NCBI RefSeq assembly: GCF_037038585.1
Contig: NC_092524.1
Coordinates: 45,841,001 to 45,905,000 of the forward strand
Length of the DNA: 64,000 nucleotides
Source of the DNA: Patagioenas fasciata
Taxonomy: Eukaryota; Chordata; Aves; Columbiformes; Columbidae
Direction of reading: 5' to 3'
Positions 14,301 through 28,281 of this stretch are shown in pieces. A program made the translations under genes and the position numbers. The notes under the pieces were generated by a model. That model made no database searches, was not told where the DNA came from, and saw nothing but the letters and a program-made list of their open reading frames with translations. Numbering within the stretch: the stretch's first letter is position 1; each line of letters begins with the position of its first letter.

Positions 14301-17300
14301 CTGGCCCCCTTGCTAACACTTATTGGAAAAAATAATTGAATGGATCAAAGTGCAGCACTGTTCTACTTAACAGATAAGAAACTTTGTACCTGCCCTGATG
14401 AGGGGGCAGGAGATATGAGCTCACTCTGGAGCCAGCAGCAGAGGCAATTTCGTTTCACTTCTGCTGACGGGGGAAGAGTTTTGAGGGGCTGAGCACCGCT
14501 GCAGTTTGCTACACTAATGTCCTGCCTCCTGCCACATGGGGGACCTGCCTGCTCCTGGCAGGCATGAGTATGCTCTGAGGAGCTGAGCAAGGGAGCCATT
14601 GTGCCCCTAAAGAGCTCCATGCAGTGTCCAAGCACAGCTGGCTGGCATCTGACAGTGAGCACAGCATGGGGGCTCAGGCAGGGTGTGAGATGCTTGCCCA
14701 CCCACTCAGGTCCTGAGCCCTCACTGCCTGCACTAGCACTGCCTGGCACCCCATCACCTCTGTTTCTTCATCAAGAGTGCAAAACGCCCAGACTGGTAGA
14801 GAAAATCCAAGTCAAGGTGAAGCCATCATGGCACATGGGGCTGTTTAAGATGGCAACAGCTTGGCTATCACCCTCTGCTGGGCATAGCGCTGCTGTGATG
14901 TCTTTGGTCCCCTGTCTCAGTGTGACAAAAGGCCTTCACTCAGGACTGAGGTCTCCACTTGTCCCCCTGTTTTCTGGCTGCTCTTGCAGATGGCCTGGGA
15001 CATGAATCCATGTTATGGCAGAGCTATATGCACTTGAGCATCTTGGTCCTCAGCAGTGGTCGGAGGTACTCAATAAGTCCATGTACTCACCGAAGTGGGC
15101 TGGATGTCCCTTGTCTCCCAAAGTGACCTGCTGGTGATGAAAGTGGAGGTCCCAGTAGCCCTGGCAGCCAAGAGGGCAAAATTCAAACAGGGAAAATTTG
15201 GGCAGCTCTCCAACTCTGCAACCAAAGCTGGAGCAGGTGAGTCGGCAGGTGAGAAAATACGCATGAAGAAGAGGGAAAGACCTTTGCCTGTGCTTAGACT
15301 GAAACCAGGTAAGTTATTAATCCCCATCAGGACAATGAGCCAAAGTGGGATGCTATGCTGTGCCGGTGGAAACGGCATCTGAGGGCAAGGTGGCAAAGTC
15401 AGGAGGAGATATAAATGGTGGCAGGCGTGAAGTTGCTCCTTGAACACAGGGTCCTCAGTGTGTAAAAAGCCTCATGAGGCACTGAGGACCAGGCCACTGG
15501 TTCTCTGATGGCACAAACACTTGGCATGCTGATAGTGCTGTCAGCCGTCATGACTTCATTCCAAAAAATGGAAGAGACTGAAAATGTCCTGCATACTGGG
15601 AGGCTTTTGTGAGCTAGGACTGAGATGAATTGGGGATGAAGGGTGGCATGGTGATAAACGTCCTGCTGCCTCAGCCAGGACCAGGCACTTGTGTTCGCAG
15701 AAGGAAGCCGGGGAGATTTCACCTCTCTTACAAAACTGGTGCCGAGTTTTTAAATCAATAGCTTCACCTTCTAAAATGTTCCAGAAGAGCCTGTAACGAT
15801 TTTTAATCTATTCTAAATGTCAGAACAAACAGCGTTTTCTTCTAAAAGGCTTTGCAGGCAGCAGTGCTGGGAGCCAGGCGGGCAGTGAGCACAGCCGCTT
15901 GGCCTCTCCATCGCTTTGCTCAGGGTTACACAGCTGCCACAGCAGCCACCACAACCACCGGACACCCAGCCCTGGTCCTTGGCTGCTGCAAGGAAACTTG
16001 GCCCAGGCTGTGGGCAGAATCCAGCTTTATTTCTTGGACTATTTCTATTAAAGCAGGAATAACTACCAAGAGAAGACCTGAGCCCCAGTGTGAAGCTTTA
16101 TCGCTGTCTCTTTGCTGCTACGTATGGCTTAGTTTGGAACAGCCAGGCCCGGGGGATGTCTCAGCCCCCCAGAAGGGAATGATGTTAATTCTGAAGCCTG
16201 CTTTGACTTAAGGAAAAAGTCCCTGGTAGCTGTCAGGGCTGAGAGACCCTCAGGGCACACATCACGCTCCCATTGCCTTCCCGCAGCCAGTGGTTTGGGA
16301 GCGCTGGTGTCAATGCTGTTGCAGTGAGACGAGGTATTCCTGGGAGCGAGATGCTTCAGAGCATACGCTTTCAGCAGTCCTTTGGTCCCTCTGAGGATTT
16401 ACAGACAGCTCGAGTCACATCTGCTGCTTTCTTTCCTCTCTCTTACCTTTGCAGATGCATTTTCCTCACACTTCCTCTGCCAAGCCCCTCCTTCCTTTCT
16501 CCGGGCTGTGGGAGCAGACGTGGTGAAGATGGGAAAATGCTGAATTCATGGAAATAGGTCAGAGACTCTCAGGTCTCCTAGTGTGGCAGAACAGGTTATT
16601 GAGATGGGTGACCATTAAGCTATTTAAGCCCTGAAATGATGCAGAGGGTCCTGCTTGGCACCAGCTTTGGTCACCCTCCCACCTCAAGGGCATACCTTGT
16701 AAAGATCTGCTTTACCAAGCCAGAAACAAGCGCAGACAGCTCAGCCCTGCCTGCTGTGGGCAATTGTGAATTCCACCCACCCCCCCGTCCCGACACACGC
16801 CCTTAGCCTCTCTAAGGTGCTGGGGGCCCGAAGTGGGAATAGGGGAGAGGGGTGTGGGTGGCTCAAGCTGAACAGCAGCTGCTGCCTGGAGGACAGGTCT
16901 CAGTGGACGCTGTTACGCTGCCGTTGTAAATGGCAATTTCCTTTTGTCATCTAATCTTGCTGCCAAAAAGCATGTACGCTTGTCAACAGGCCAGACAAGG
17001 ATACAATATTCTATGCCTGTCCCTGCTCCTATCTCTCTGATCAGGAAATTGTGCACTCGGGAGCGTGATTATGCCAGAAACTTCTGTGTTTCTCTTGCCC
17101 ACACTGCACGAGCCATTGAATGATGGCTCTGACTTATTTATAGTTCCTTTCCCCACCGCCATACGCTAAAAATGATCAGGGCTCGAGCTTTCATGCCTGC
17201 AGCAGAGCTGTGGCTTGAGCCAAAGGCAGGAGGAGGCAGGTTGACATGCAGGTGGCTGTGCCATTCCTCCCGCCCTGGGCAGGAGGTGCAGGCAGGAGCT

Positions 17301-20300
17301 GGGTTGGGGTGACACCCAAGGCAGCGACGAGGAGCTGCCCTGGGCATGGTCAGGACCTGCCCAGCCTGCACTGAGCATCTCTGGGCAGCTCTGCTCCTGG
17401 GGCAGCTCCCCAGGCTCTGTCCAGCATCATTGTGCTTCAGGTGCCTGGGCTGTGCCCAGGAGCATATGAAAGATGTTTGGCATGTGCTGAGCTTGCCTCA
17501 AGATGCAGTTTTCAGGATGCCAAACTTTTCAGTCACATTTGTTAACGAGCTTTGTCTGAAAATGTATGGGATAATTTTTTCCTGAAAATGTCAAAACATT
17601 TTGTTTAGACACTTTCTAAATGAAGGAGCTTGGCTTTCTTTCAACATGACAGTTTCATCTCAAGGCTGATCTACCTATTGTTTTGGTTTGTTTTTTAAAG
17701 ATGCTAAATAGTATGAAACATCTGGGATTTTAATTGACATTTTTATTATATTTTCTGAAAGCCCCCCCAAGTTTTCTGTTTGGTTTGAAGGGGCAGGTCT
17801 CCCCCTTCTTTCTGTCTGTGTGGGGAGGGGTGAGAATAGTTAGCAGCAGATTATAAAATCCACTCTCCCAAGAGCACAGAAAGCTCTCCCAGGACTTTTT
17901 CATCTTGTCAGGCCACTGACTTGGATACCCCTAGTTCTCTCCATTGCCTAACCCCTCCCTCCCCGGGGTTTTACTCCATTGCCCTGTTCCCCTATCCCAG
18001 GAATAAAAATACTGCTTTCAAGGCTGCCTGTGCATCTCCAGCCCCCACACCGTGTTTTCCATTAAAGATTAATTTCTGATTTCATTGACTGACAACGCGC
18101 CAAGAGGAGAAAAATGGAGCAGGCTGTGGGGGAAAGAGACGTAGGCCGCAGGAGGAAGGGACACAAAATCATGGGTGGCATCTGTTCATTATCAGTAGCC
18201 CCCAGAGGGTGCCCTGGCAGGGCAGGAAGCACGTGGAGTTGGCTCTGGGGTGCATGCAGTCCCCTAAAACCTGCTCTGCAGAGCTCCTGGGGGCTACACA
18301 CTCCCATCACACCCTCATGCCCTGGCCTGGATGCGGGTGAACTGGGGCTGCTACCTCCATCAGGAGCACCAGGATGCTCCTCTTCTCCTCCCATCCCACT
18401 CCACCTCTGGCCCAGGTTGCAAAGAAACTTTCATTTCCCTCCATCAGTTTCCCTGCATGGCTGACACCGTGGATTGCTATGGAAACCTGAGGATGTGGAG
18501 CAGGGGGACTCTGCCTGGCTGGGAGGCTCCTGCCACCCTCAGGAAAGGGTGTCACAGGAGGAGGGTGATGTGGTGAGGCTGGGTGCCTCTGCCAGGGTGA
18601 GTCCAGCACCAAGGACCTGTGCAAAGACAAGGGACGAGTGTTGGCTTGCCCTCCCCATCCCACTGACACCCCGGCAGGTTTGAGTTATTGCCTACAGAGG
18701 ATCTTGTGCTTTTCCTCTCTCTGTCTCTGCAGCGTGACAAGAGCTCTCGGCAGAAGAGCACCTCCCTTGCCAGCTGGAGACGGTTGCCAGATCTCAGCTC
18801 CGCCAGCCTTTCTTCCCCCAGCAATGTACAGAGGTTCATTCTTACATGTGCTGCTCAAAGGCTCTTCCATTTCACTTTCTTGTGAGGACTATCAAAGTGC
18901 TTGCAGATTTTTTTTTTTTTCCTTTTTTTTAATGTTTAGCAGCTTTTAAGAGGGGTCCCAGCACAGGTGAGAGGCTCTCATCAGGCACCAGTTCTGCCTC
19001 CCCCTCTGAGCAGCAGAAAGGCAGCAGAGAGAGAAAGTCCCTTAATTAGCGAGCCAGCGCGCTGATTTTTTTCTCTCCCTTCACAGACTCCAGCGAAAGG
19101 CCAGGAGCATCCATCTGGGGCACTGAAAGCAGCTTCTGATGACAGTACCTTCCTTGGCTAGGCACACACATCTCCTGGCAGCCCTGTGAAACTTTGAGGA
19201 AAACATATACATCTTTCTTCTGCAAAGAGACCAAATCAGCTTTATCTACCTATGTTCATAGCCCTTTTTCAATATCACTTAGTTGTTAATGCAGGCAGGC
19301 TCCTGCTGCGGCAAGCACTCTTATCTCGGTATTACAGGTCACAAAGTGACATAAGCAAAGGTTGTGAGCAAGCCAGAGACATTAAGATGAGGTTATCTGT
19401 GTAGGCAGTCTCTGAAACAGGGCAACAGCACAGCCTGTACTGGGATCAGCACTCAGAAACATATCAGAGAGGCACACACATAGGGAGCACCAGGCTTTTA
19501 AGGCCGTCCAGGTTGTTTGCTCCCTCTCTTTCCCTACTCTCTTCCCTCTGGGATAAATTCATACAGAGAAAATCCTTACCAGTGCTGTCAGCTTTGCCTG
19601 TGATGCATATGTGAGGCTGCTTGTGACCGAAATATCCAGCTAACAAAATACTCTGCTAATAGCAGGGACCACTGGGGAACTTGCCACCCCCAGATACTGG
19701 CTGGGCTGCACAGCCCGGAGCCAGTTCCTCAGATCAGACCTGAGAGGCTTTAGTGAGGCAGCAGCTGACTCACTGCAGGGAAAAGCAGATGCAAGCCCAA
19801 GGAACAGACCATGGCTGTCTGCAGCCCCCACTGGAGAGAGGTGCGCTGCCCATTGCACCCATCTGGGGGAAAGGAGGGAGCTAGAAAGGGAGCTGCTCCC
19901 TGGCACTCAGCATCCCATTTTTATTCAAAAAGGTGGGTGTCGTTTCAACTCATCCCTGAATCCCGGCTTTGATGTGACAACTTGTACAGGGAGGTACAAA
20001 AGAAAGGAGGGAGATCTAGAAAATGCTTCTTGCCTGAGCTGGGGTTTAGTTAGACTCCTATAATTAACAACTGCGGCTCTCCTAAGAAAGATCCCAGCTG
20101 CTTTGCTCTGCAGCCTGCACTATCAATTTTTCTCTCATGCAACTGGCACACACCAAAACTCATTCCTGTGAGAAAGGGAATGAGTATGTATAAATCAAAT
20201 GCATCCAGAAAACATGAGCAGGAGGCAAGGGGGCAAAGGAAACACAGGTTCCAAAGCAAGTGACACAAATCAGCATCCGTGAGAGGATGTGATCAGATTC

Positions 20301-23300
20301 CCTTGAGCTATAAGAAGCTTGCAGGGTTAAATGTAGTGAGCCCTTCACACCAGACCATTACATGAGGAACTCAGGCAGTGAGTGAGACCTGTCTGTGCCC
20401 AGTGTAGTGTATGTTGTGCAATGTGCACCCTCCTTTTGTCTTGAGATAAACAACTCAATAAGCTGTCCTTCTGCCAGGCTACTTGCTGTTCAGACCAGAC
20501 CCAGGAGGGCTAGGACCCCCTTTCTCCCCCACCAAACCCTAGTCTTTAGGAAGCACTCCCAACCTGACACTTCCAGTGGCCTCATCTGCCCTGTAAAACT
20601 ATCACATCCAGCACAGATCGAGAGGACATCAACCTGCAGTGCCCAGCATACTGCAGAAGAGGCCATCCTCAAGCAGCACAAGTCTGTTCCTCAACTCCTT
20701 ACAACAAGAGCCTCTACTTGCTTGGAGAATTAGCCCATGCTCCTAAGCATGTAATGCATTGACTGAGGATTTCTGTGCACCCTTGCTTTTCAGATCTGCT
20801 GCCTTTTCTACAGATCAGTGGACCCCAGTCCTTGAAAAATCAGGTAATTTTCCAGTCCTTCAGCAGGTCTGTTTTTCATCTCTGAAACTTTTGACACTTC
20901 CTGTTTGCTGAGGGTCCTTCCCTGCAAGCTGTCACCATCCAAAGTTCAGCCAGTGCAAAGCAGAGCAGGGAAGTGGCTTCATGGATCTGGCACCCCCAGC
21001 AGTATATCGGGGGGCAGCTGCCCAGCAGGCAGGGCCATGAGCACAGACTCTGCTCATCCCCTGCATCCCCTCAGTCTGGCTGCCCACTCCCTGTTCCTCC
21101 AGCCTGTGACCTACACTCCATCCCTTCACCGATTCTTGTCTGTTCAGTTGCTCCCAGGACTTACCAGATTCTTCTGCCTCTTACAATACCTGGACAGTGT
21201 AAGTGCCCGCCTGTCTCCTGACAGTCACATCCATCCATAAACTTGCTTCTGCAGCGGAGCTGAGGAAGGCTCAGCACACACCTCCTGTTGCCTTCCACCC
21301 CTGAGCATCTCTTTGGGTTACTTCCCCTTCTCCCATACCAGCCCATTTTATCTTCGCCTCCTCACAGTGCTGCAGCTCTATTTGATTTGCAGACACAATT
21401 TTTCCCCCGTGTAATTCAGCTCTGCCCTGTAAATTGGCTGTTCACTGATATGTTTTAGTTTAGCTCGAAGAGGATTAAGTAACTTCTTTCACCATGGCAG
21501 TCCTATTTCTGGCCTGTGCCTGTTATCTGGGAACATAGAACACTTGCCCCTGCTGCCACTGTCCTATTAAGAGGCTGAGGAATCTGCCACACAGTCCCAC
21601 TGTTTCCCTGTTCCCCACTAAGCTCTCACAGGCACTGGTAGATAAAATTCTGCTAACAATAGCATCATCCCATTATATCCGTCTTTGTCACCAAAGGCAG
21701 CTACCGAATTCTCTTTTCCAAACGCTATTAGCTCTTCTCCAAAAAGTTTCTATATTTAACACAAATCTTCCAGGCCTGAAGTTCGTGACAAGCATGTGTG
21801 GGTAGGCAGGGAGGCAAGGTGGACCCTGCCACACAACCTGTCACACACTGGCCAGAGCACGGCCACCCTTGCCTGGATGCAGTGCAGGACGCCAGCAGGG
21901 AGAACTGACCTAGTGTCCCAAGGAGAGGGTGAATGAGTGGTTGTGTCGCTTCCTCTGTCAACACCTGCTCAGTCGCTATGGACATGGGGAAGAGCTTAAA
22001 GTCACCCCGGCTGTGTGGCTCTGCGAGCCATAGCAATGGGGCTACAGCTGAGCTCACAGGCAGCTCTCCTTATGGTCTTAGCCCAGGGCACCAGTCTGCC
22101 AGCCTGCAGCCATCCTCAGCAGGAGAAGCCCAGGCTGCCATGCAGCACATCTGCAGGACATGCTGCTTCCCACAGCAGCCGAGGGGCAGCCACCGCCTCA
22201 TACATGGAGTTCATACTGCACCTTCTTCACCACAGCACCTCACATTGCCAGGCCAGTGCAGTCTGGCACCAGGAGCACACCCTCAGGCAAGCTCCTGCCC
22301 AGGCAAACCATGCAGAGCTTGTTCCAGTGCTCAACACCACAGCACAGGAGCCAGGACCCCACATCTCAGGGACCATTTTCAGCATCTTCCAAGTGATAGG
22401 TCCCAACCAAACCCTGGCAGTGTGTCCAGGCAGTAATTCTTCCAGGGCAAAATCCTGTGAGTTCAGCAACATACAGCAGTGTCTGGTCTTTGCTGGACCC
22501 TTGATGAGACAACACAAACCCAGGCTGACAGTGACAGCTCTTTGCAACGTGCAGTCAGCACTGTGTAGACCGCAGCAAGGAAGAGTTGTGCTTGAGCAGC
22601 ACCTGCCTCTGAACTGACCTGTTCTGAAGACCACATCTGCCTCTATGCTAACTCCTGAGCAGACAGAGTTTTATTGCCCTCTGCGTCACCACTGCTGAAA
22701 GACTAGTGGGGCAGATGTGGAAGGAGAGCTCTACCACATCCTGCCCATGGATGACTTTATTGCATCAGGATAGAACAGTGCAACACACAAGCTCTTTCCC
22801 TCAGTAACCAAGATTAGACTGTGAATAAGAGGAATTAGCTAAAGGTCAAGCCAGCTAGAACAAGAATAATGAACATAGGCTTAAGGAACAGCTGTGTGCA
22901 ATTGCTCAAAGTACAGTAGATTCTGTCCTTTTGGGTTTTTTTTTTTTTTGACTCGGTGGCTGGGGAAGGCAGAAATGTTAGCAGTGGCCAGAAGCACTTC
23001 TGGCCAGGGGGCTGCAAGACCCACCATACAGCAAACACCTGGTTTCTCTATCCTGCATCCCCTGAGTCACACATTTAATGGATAAGCATCGCCTTTGATC
23101 CCTAACTCTCTGTTGGGTACGACCTCCTGGAGCAGCCCATGCTGCCCCCATTGCAAGAAGGTCCCTTGCTGCTGAGGTTAATGTGACTTGCCCTGGCACT
23201 TCCGGTCCCAGCAGATAAAGGCTTCTCCTTGGAGTCTTGGACTTCGTAATTAACTCTCGGCCCTTTGGACCAAAGGGAGCTGGGACATGTTGACCTTTGG

Positions 23301-23579
23301 AACACATTGGAAAGTTCAATTAACTTCAAGGGCCTTTTCTGGGAGCGTTAGTTGAGAAAATAAAGAACTCTGAGAAGTGTTGGAACATTGTCATCAAATT
23401 GTTCTGAGCATCTCTATTTTTAGAAGGGTGAAGAAGGAGCTGAAGACAATACCTTAGAGCCTCAGCACTCAGGATGGCAGCAGGAGTCACAGGCCTTTCT
23501 CAGCACCAAGCCCGAGCCAGAGGAGGAAAGGGGGTGGCGGTGATGGGAGCATCTATCTTCCTCCCCACCTCCCCTTTTT
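11382..23579. other. Intergenic DNA, no gene recognised
   Basis: Two longer open frames occur on the plus strand (13399-13962 and 22015-22617). Both read as low-information sequence without domain, splice context or a family I know, and are treated as chance frames. T-rich runs lie near 18908-18930 and 22936-22950. A single X-box-like word attgctatggaaac is at 18473-18486. I see no interspersed repeat I can name. Confidence 0.6.
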
Positions 23580-23679
23580 AAAAAAAATTTATTTTTCTAA
23601 GAGATGAAGTTCCATTTTCACCACCCCACCCCCATGGTCAGAAAATGAGACCCACAGATAGAGCTGAAGATAATGGCAG

Positions 23680-23724
23680 GTTGCCATGGAAATGTGCATT
23701 TAGTTTCACTGTTTCCATGGCAAC
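23680..23724. promoter_or_regulatory. Paired inverted RFX X-box motifs
   Basis: GTTGCCATGGAAA at 23680-23692 is the exact reverse complement of TTTCCATGGCAAC at 23712-23724, with 19 bases between. Each arm fits the X-box form bound by RFX winged-helix factors; the right-hand site, from 23711, reads GTTTCCATGGCAAC. The pair lies in an AT-rich, otherwise gene-free stretch about 5 kb beyond the 3' end of ISCA2. The match is seen in sequence; use as an enhancer is inference. Confidence 0.45.
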
Positions 23725-26700
23725 TGAAAGACATACCATTTGGTTCCTCTGAAGGATGCCAAAGGTAAATGAGCACTGATTAAAACAGGGGCACAAACTT
23801 GGGCTCTAATCAACCACAAAGACTAGGGCCATAAACTCTTACTGCTCAAGTAGGAAATATTAAGAGCCGTCCTAGTGCTGCGAAGGACAAAGGCAGAAGC
23901 ACCATGCACAGACTGTTCCCCACAGGGCCAGGAATCACCACCTGGGAGTGATGGCCCATCTCCCTGTCAGGAACAGCTTAGTTTCTGTCCATGGCTGGAT
24001 GCTAAACCCATCCCAAGTCCACAACCTATGGAGCTGTTTCCTGGGCAGATATCTGCCTGTGGCAGCCTAATCCTGGAAACCACACCGAGCAAACATTCTT
24101 CAAAATCCAGCAAGATCCAAACTGCACCATTAATCCTATACCTAGTCCCTAACGGGGCCTGGTTCAAGGATTCATCCTCTTTCAAAAAGAAAAAAAAAAG
24201 TAGCAATAAAAAGATTACCCAAATGGAAGAGTTTGATACAATAGAGGTGGCCGCTGCTTATTCTTGCCAATGCTCCATTTCCTTGAATTGCAGTTCTTTT
24301 TTTCCAGGCTGGCTGACAGCTGTATCACACACCCCATTACACGAGGTTATCCCTTGCTCTGCTGCCAGCCTCTCTGGCAGCTCCAGCCTGTTCCAGAGAA
24401 GCATGGTGAATGCTGGGTGAGCACTTTAGCTGTTGTGCATGAAAATAGGCAATAAGAACAAAGCATCAAAATGGTGCACATCATATCACACCCTCTGCTA
24501 ATGAACCAACTGCTGTGTTTGCTCATGGAGAGAGCATGCAGTTCAGCCCTCAAGCATGTGCTCTAGCTACTCATCCTGGAAGTAGAGTGTGCTTGCTCTG
24601 AATTCAACAAACTCCTCTGGCCAGTCCCAGCTATGGGTGTGAATGGTAGAGTTTATACCACTCTGTTTTTCACTTCCAGCTGCCAGTCGATGCTCAAAAT
24701 GTTTGCAAGACTGGAGACAGTTTTTATATAAAAGCAGTTGCTTTCCCAGTGTGGGACACAGACAAGAGCTTGCTTTCATGCACTTCTGCCTTCCTGTTAT
24801 TGCCTCCTCCGCCGTGCAGTGATTCCTCCCCCAGGTGCTCGATTCAGGCAAACCCTAAGAAGGCAGAAATTTTACTGCTGTGTGGGGGCAGCAGAAGCCC
24901 CAGTGGGTGTCATTGGGGAGGTACTGGCTCCTCACACCCAGCTATCTTCCTGACTCACCCAACAGCTCCGTACAGACATAGAATTTCACAAGAGATAGGA
25001 CTGAACTTAGCAAAATTTTGCAGATGAAACCTTTGGGATGGGAGGTCCAGTTGTTCCCCTAACATCCGCTCTCAGTCTTATAGGAGCCACTCATCCGCAA
25101 ATGCTCTTTGTAAGAAGTAATACCATGCAGAAGCCCACCAAGGTGAGCACAGTATTCTCATGCATATTCCTAAACCATGAGAAAGGGAGCACAACAAAAA
25201 TCTGCCATTTCTCTACCAGTGCCTGGCTTGTCACCTAGAAGAACCCTCAGTTAACAGGCGATGGTAGATGCCTAACTTGAAGAACAGAGCCCGAGTCACA
25301 GGCTGAGGATGTGCTGGTCACCTACTAACAAGTCCCTGCAGAGCTCCAACAAGCCCTTACCAGTGTGAGGATTTCTATTCCATCTTCTTCTACCCGCCTG
25401 TCAGTGACACTGATGATTATGCCCTTTTCCCTTGAAGTTTCATCCTAACGCAGGTTTCCATAAATATCTTTCTTAATCATTTATTCCTTGTCAGGTGGGT
25501 GAACTGAGAGAATCCTCCTTCTTCATGTGGGAGCAGAGTAAGATTTTTCCACTGCAGTTTCTCACTGGCAATGAAGCTAAGGCAGCACCTCCAGCTCTGT
25601 ACTCCCACTTTTCTCAGCTGTTCAGTGCAAGGGTTCCCACCCATGCCCACACTGGGCACCTTACAGGCATGCCTTGGCAGTCCCTCACGGCCCTGGCAGA
25701 ACCAGATTCCCCCTATAATCCTCCATACCTTGCTCTTGGCACTACTCCTCTTGCCCCACAGCCTACAGTGTCATGCCACCTTTGCCCCGAGGCTATTCAG
25801 TGTACAAACTTTGACAGGCTTTATTTTTCTTCTGTAGGAGCCAGCCAAAATTCACCAAGATCACGTTCACCCCCCCTCTGCTAATGCAACCCCCTTTGAA
25901 AACTTCTGTCTATGTCTAGGAAGTCAGCAATCTCTAAAGAACTGACATACTTTTTCAAGAGTCAGAAGGAGTCTGGAGGTGACAGACAGTCCTTTGTACC
26001 CATTCTGGCTGGGAGTTGGACAACTGGAAGCTTTGGCCAGTAGATTACAGCTGCTCCCAGGAAGTAGGACTGGGAGGCCAAGTGCAACATGTTGTACAGC
26101 TGGAACCTCTCCAGCTCCTAGCAGCTTCTCAGAACTAGAGACCACACTGCTGCAATACCAAACGAACTCAGCTCCACCCTGCCTCCGAAACAGGCAGTTG
26201 CAAAGAAACTTTTGCTCTTGCCTAGGTCCTGCAAGGAGGAGACCCAACGTCACCCCAGACAGAAGTCGAAATGCCTGTACATGTCCAGTGCAGCGACTCC
26301 CAAGGAGTACGGGGTCCACCTAGTGCAGTTAGAGCAGTACTGCCAGAACGACAGGCAAAGCAACCCACACATGCAAGCTTCCCGTGAGCCCAGCAACGCT
26401 GCCAGTGACACTGGTAGGGACCCAAAGCCTCATCCTCTGTACAGATACCAGGAGGCAGGAAGCAGATTCTCTGATGAGGGTGGCACCCCACAAGGACAGC
26501 ACTTGCTTAAGTTACTTCATCAGCACAGAGTGAAGGCAGGTGGAACCTGGCTGGGTTGAACAGACACAGCACATTTTGATTCAATATGAAGGCTGCAGGC
26601 TTACAGGGGCTGAAGGTAGGCTCTGGTTTAGGGAAAAAAGCCTCAGTAGCTGCCGGTTTGCTACCTCCCCAGCACTACTTCTGCACTTTTATTTCCCATA

Positions 26701-27860
26701 AAAGATCGCAAAAGAGACTCGACCAAGGTCAGACTGTCTAACACAGATGAAGAATGGATCTGTACTTTCTGGTTCAGAAAGCAATTCCTCCCATCAGCTT
26801 TCATTGCTCAGTTACCCAGCTGGAAGAAACCGAGTTTAGCTAGTGCCTTCTACCTGCATGAACTTTTAATTCTTACAGTTTTCAAGGGCAATTCTGGCTG
26901 ACATCACATTCAAGACCTGGGAACATAAGTGTAAGGCAAAAACATCCTGCAGGGGTTGAGACAAGTCTTTTAGTTGCATCCTTTTACTCCCTTTTACAAA
27001 ATGGAAGAGTGCAACATGCAGCTCCCTCTGATAGTAACATAACTAGGTAGAACTTGTTGACTGCAGGAAAAGGAAATGGAAAGGACTAAACCAAAAGAGG
27101 TGCTGCTCCAAATCCCATCCATATTCCCCATGTGACAAAGACAGAACAGATCACACAAACTCCCATAACATCTACAGATGAAACTGAAACTAGCTGACTA
27201 TCAACTGAGCACCAGAAATCAATAGGCAGATCAGCGCTGAATGTATGCACTGCTGACGAGTTTAGAAAGGCATTTGGGAAGCTTCACAACAAAACCGGCT
27301 GTGGCATGGAGTCATAAAAAGCTTGTGATTTGCCACAAGCAGTTTCCTTGAGACCAAAGTAACGCAGAGCTCCCACACTCACATGAAAGACTTCAGTCTT
27401 AAACAATTTGGTTATGATCAGATAAAATAAAAGAGAGAGAACAAAAATAGCTTCCCCATTTCTCCTTTCACCCAGAAGCAGGTGAATCACTTTGATTTAA
27501 AAGACATCTAGTGGCAGATAAAACACTACAGAAAACAACTAATCAAAAGGATGTTCTTCTGGAAACTTCTGCATTTCCCATTCCATGGGATTTTCAGAAA
27601 GGAAAAAAGCTGTTTCATTATTTCAGTAAAGAGGCACAAGTCAGACACAGATTAAACAGTGAAGCAATTTGTGGAAAAGATTTCCAGATAAATAAGCCAA
27701 AAGAACTTGAGGACCCTTAAGTAGTCTGTGTCAGCTAAACTGCCCTTCCTGCTAGGAAGGGAAGATAGCAGATGGGTTATGAAATCCAAGAGTTCGTATG
27801 ACCTAAAACTCCAAGTCAGGTCTAAGAACAGTCTAAAATAGCACTAGGGGATGGGAGGGC
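23725..27860. other. Intergenic DNA downstream of ISCA2, no gene recognised
   Basis: No frame with a known domain. An open frame at 23875-24420 is interrupted by poly-lysine from an A-run and looks fortuitous. The stretch next to 27,860 could include longer forms of the ISCA2 3' untranslated region, but no sequence signal settles this. Confidence 0.5.
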
Positions 27861-27867
27861 TGTGCAT

Positions 27868-27877
27868 TTTATTTATT
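27868..27877 (-). terminator. Candidate ISCA2 poly(A) signals
   Basis: On the minus strand two overlapping AATAAA hexamers lie about 735 bases past the ISCA2 stop codon. This is a common distance for a 3' UTR; no other equally good signal lies nearer the stop. Confidence 0.45.
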
Positions 27878-28255
27878 TATAAATATATATACACACAAAA
27901 GCTTTTTTTTTCCTAAATAAAAGAAATACACCATTAATTCTTCCTACTGCATTTTTTCAGCTTCACTTACTCTGAACAAGTAAAATCTTTCATCCCAGCA
28001 AAACCACTGTAGGTTTCTGGGACGCAAATAAGTCTGCTGGATAAGAGAACAGCAAAGTATCTGGAAAAACCCACTGAGTTGGGGAGTGGAGAACCAACAA
28101 CACCGGGAGGTGTATGGAAGAGAGACTCTGAGTCCCATTCAGCTGGAAGACAAGGGATAAGCAACAGTAGCCTGATAGAATCCAAATTCTACCCACATGG
28201 GAATGCAGGAGCAATACTGATCAACCTCAAAGGCTTGTTTTTAGTAACAACTTCC

Positions 28256-28281
28256 AAAAAACACACACACATATATATATA
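28256..28281. repeat. AC/AT dinucleotide microsatellite
   Basis: A short run of acacacacac passing into atatatatat, within the inferred ISCA2 3' UTR. A similar shorter AT/AC run lies at about 27882-27898. Confidence 0.8.

Noticed and set aside
22015-22617. 200-codon plus-strand frame in the left intergenic stretch
   Set aside because: No domain, no flanking splice or promoter signals and amino acid content like random sequence of this composition.
1-27860. SYNDIG1L exons
   Set aside because: Expected nearby from mammalian synteny, but no frame resembling its two-helix C-terminal region was found on either strand.
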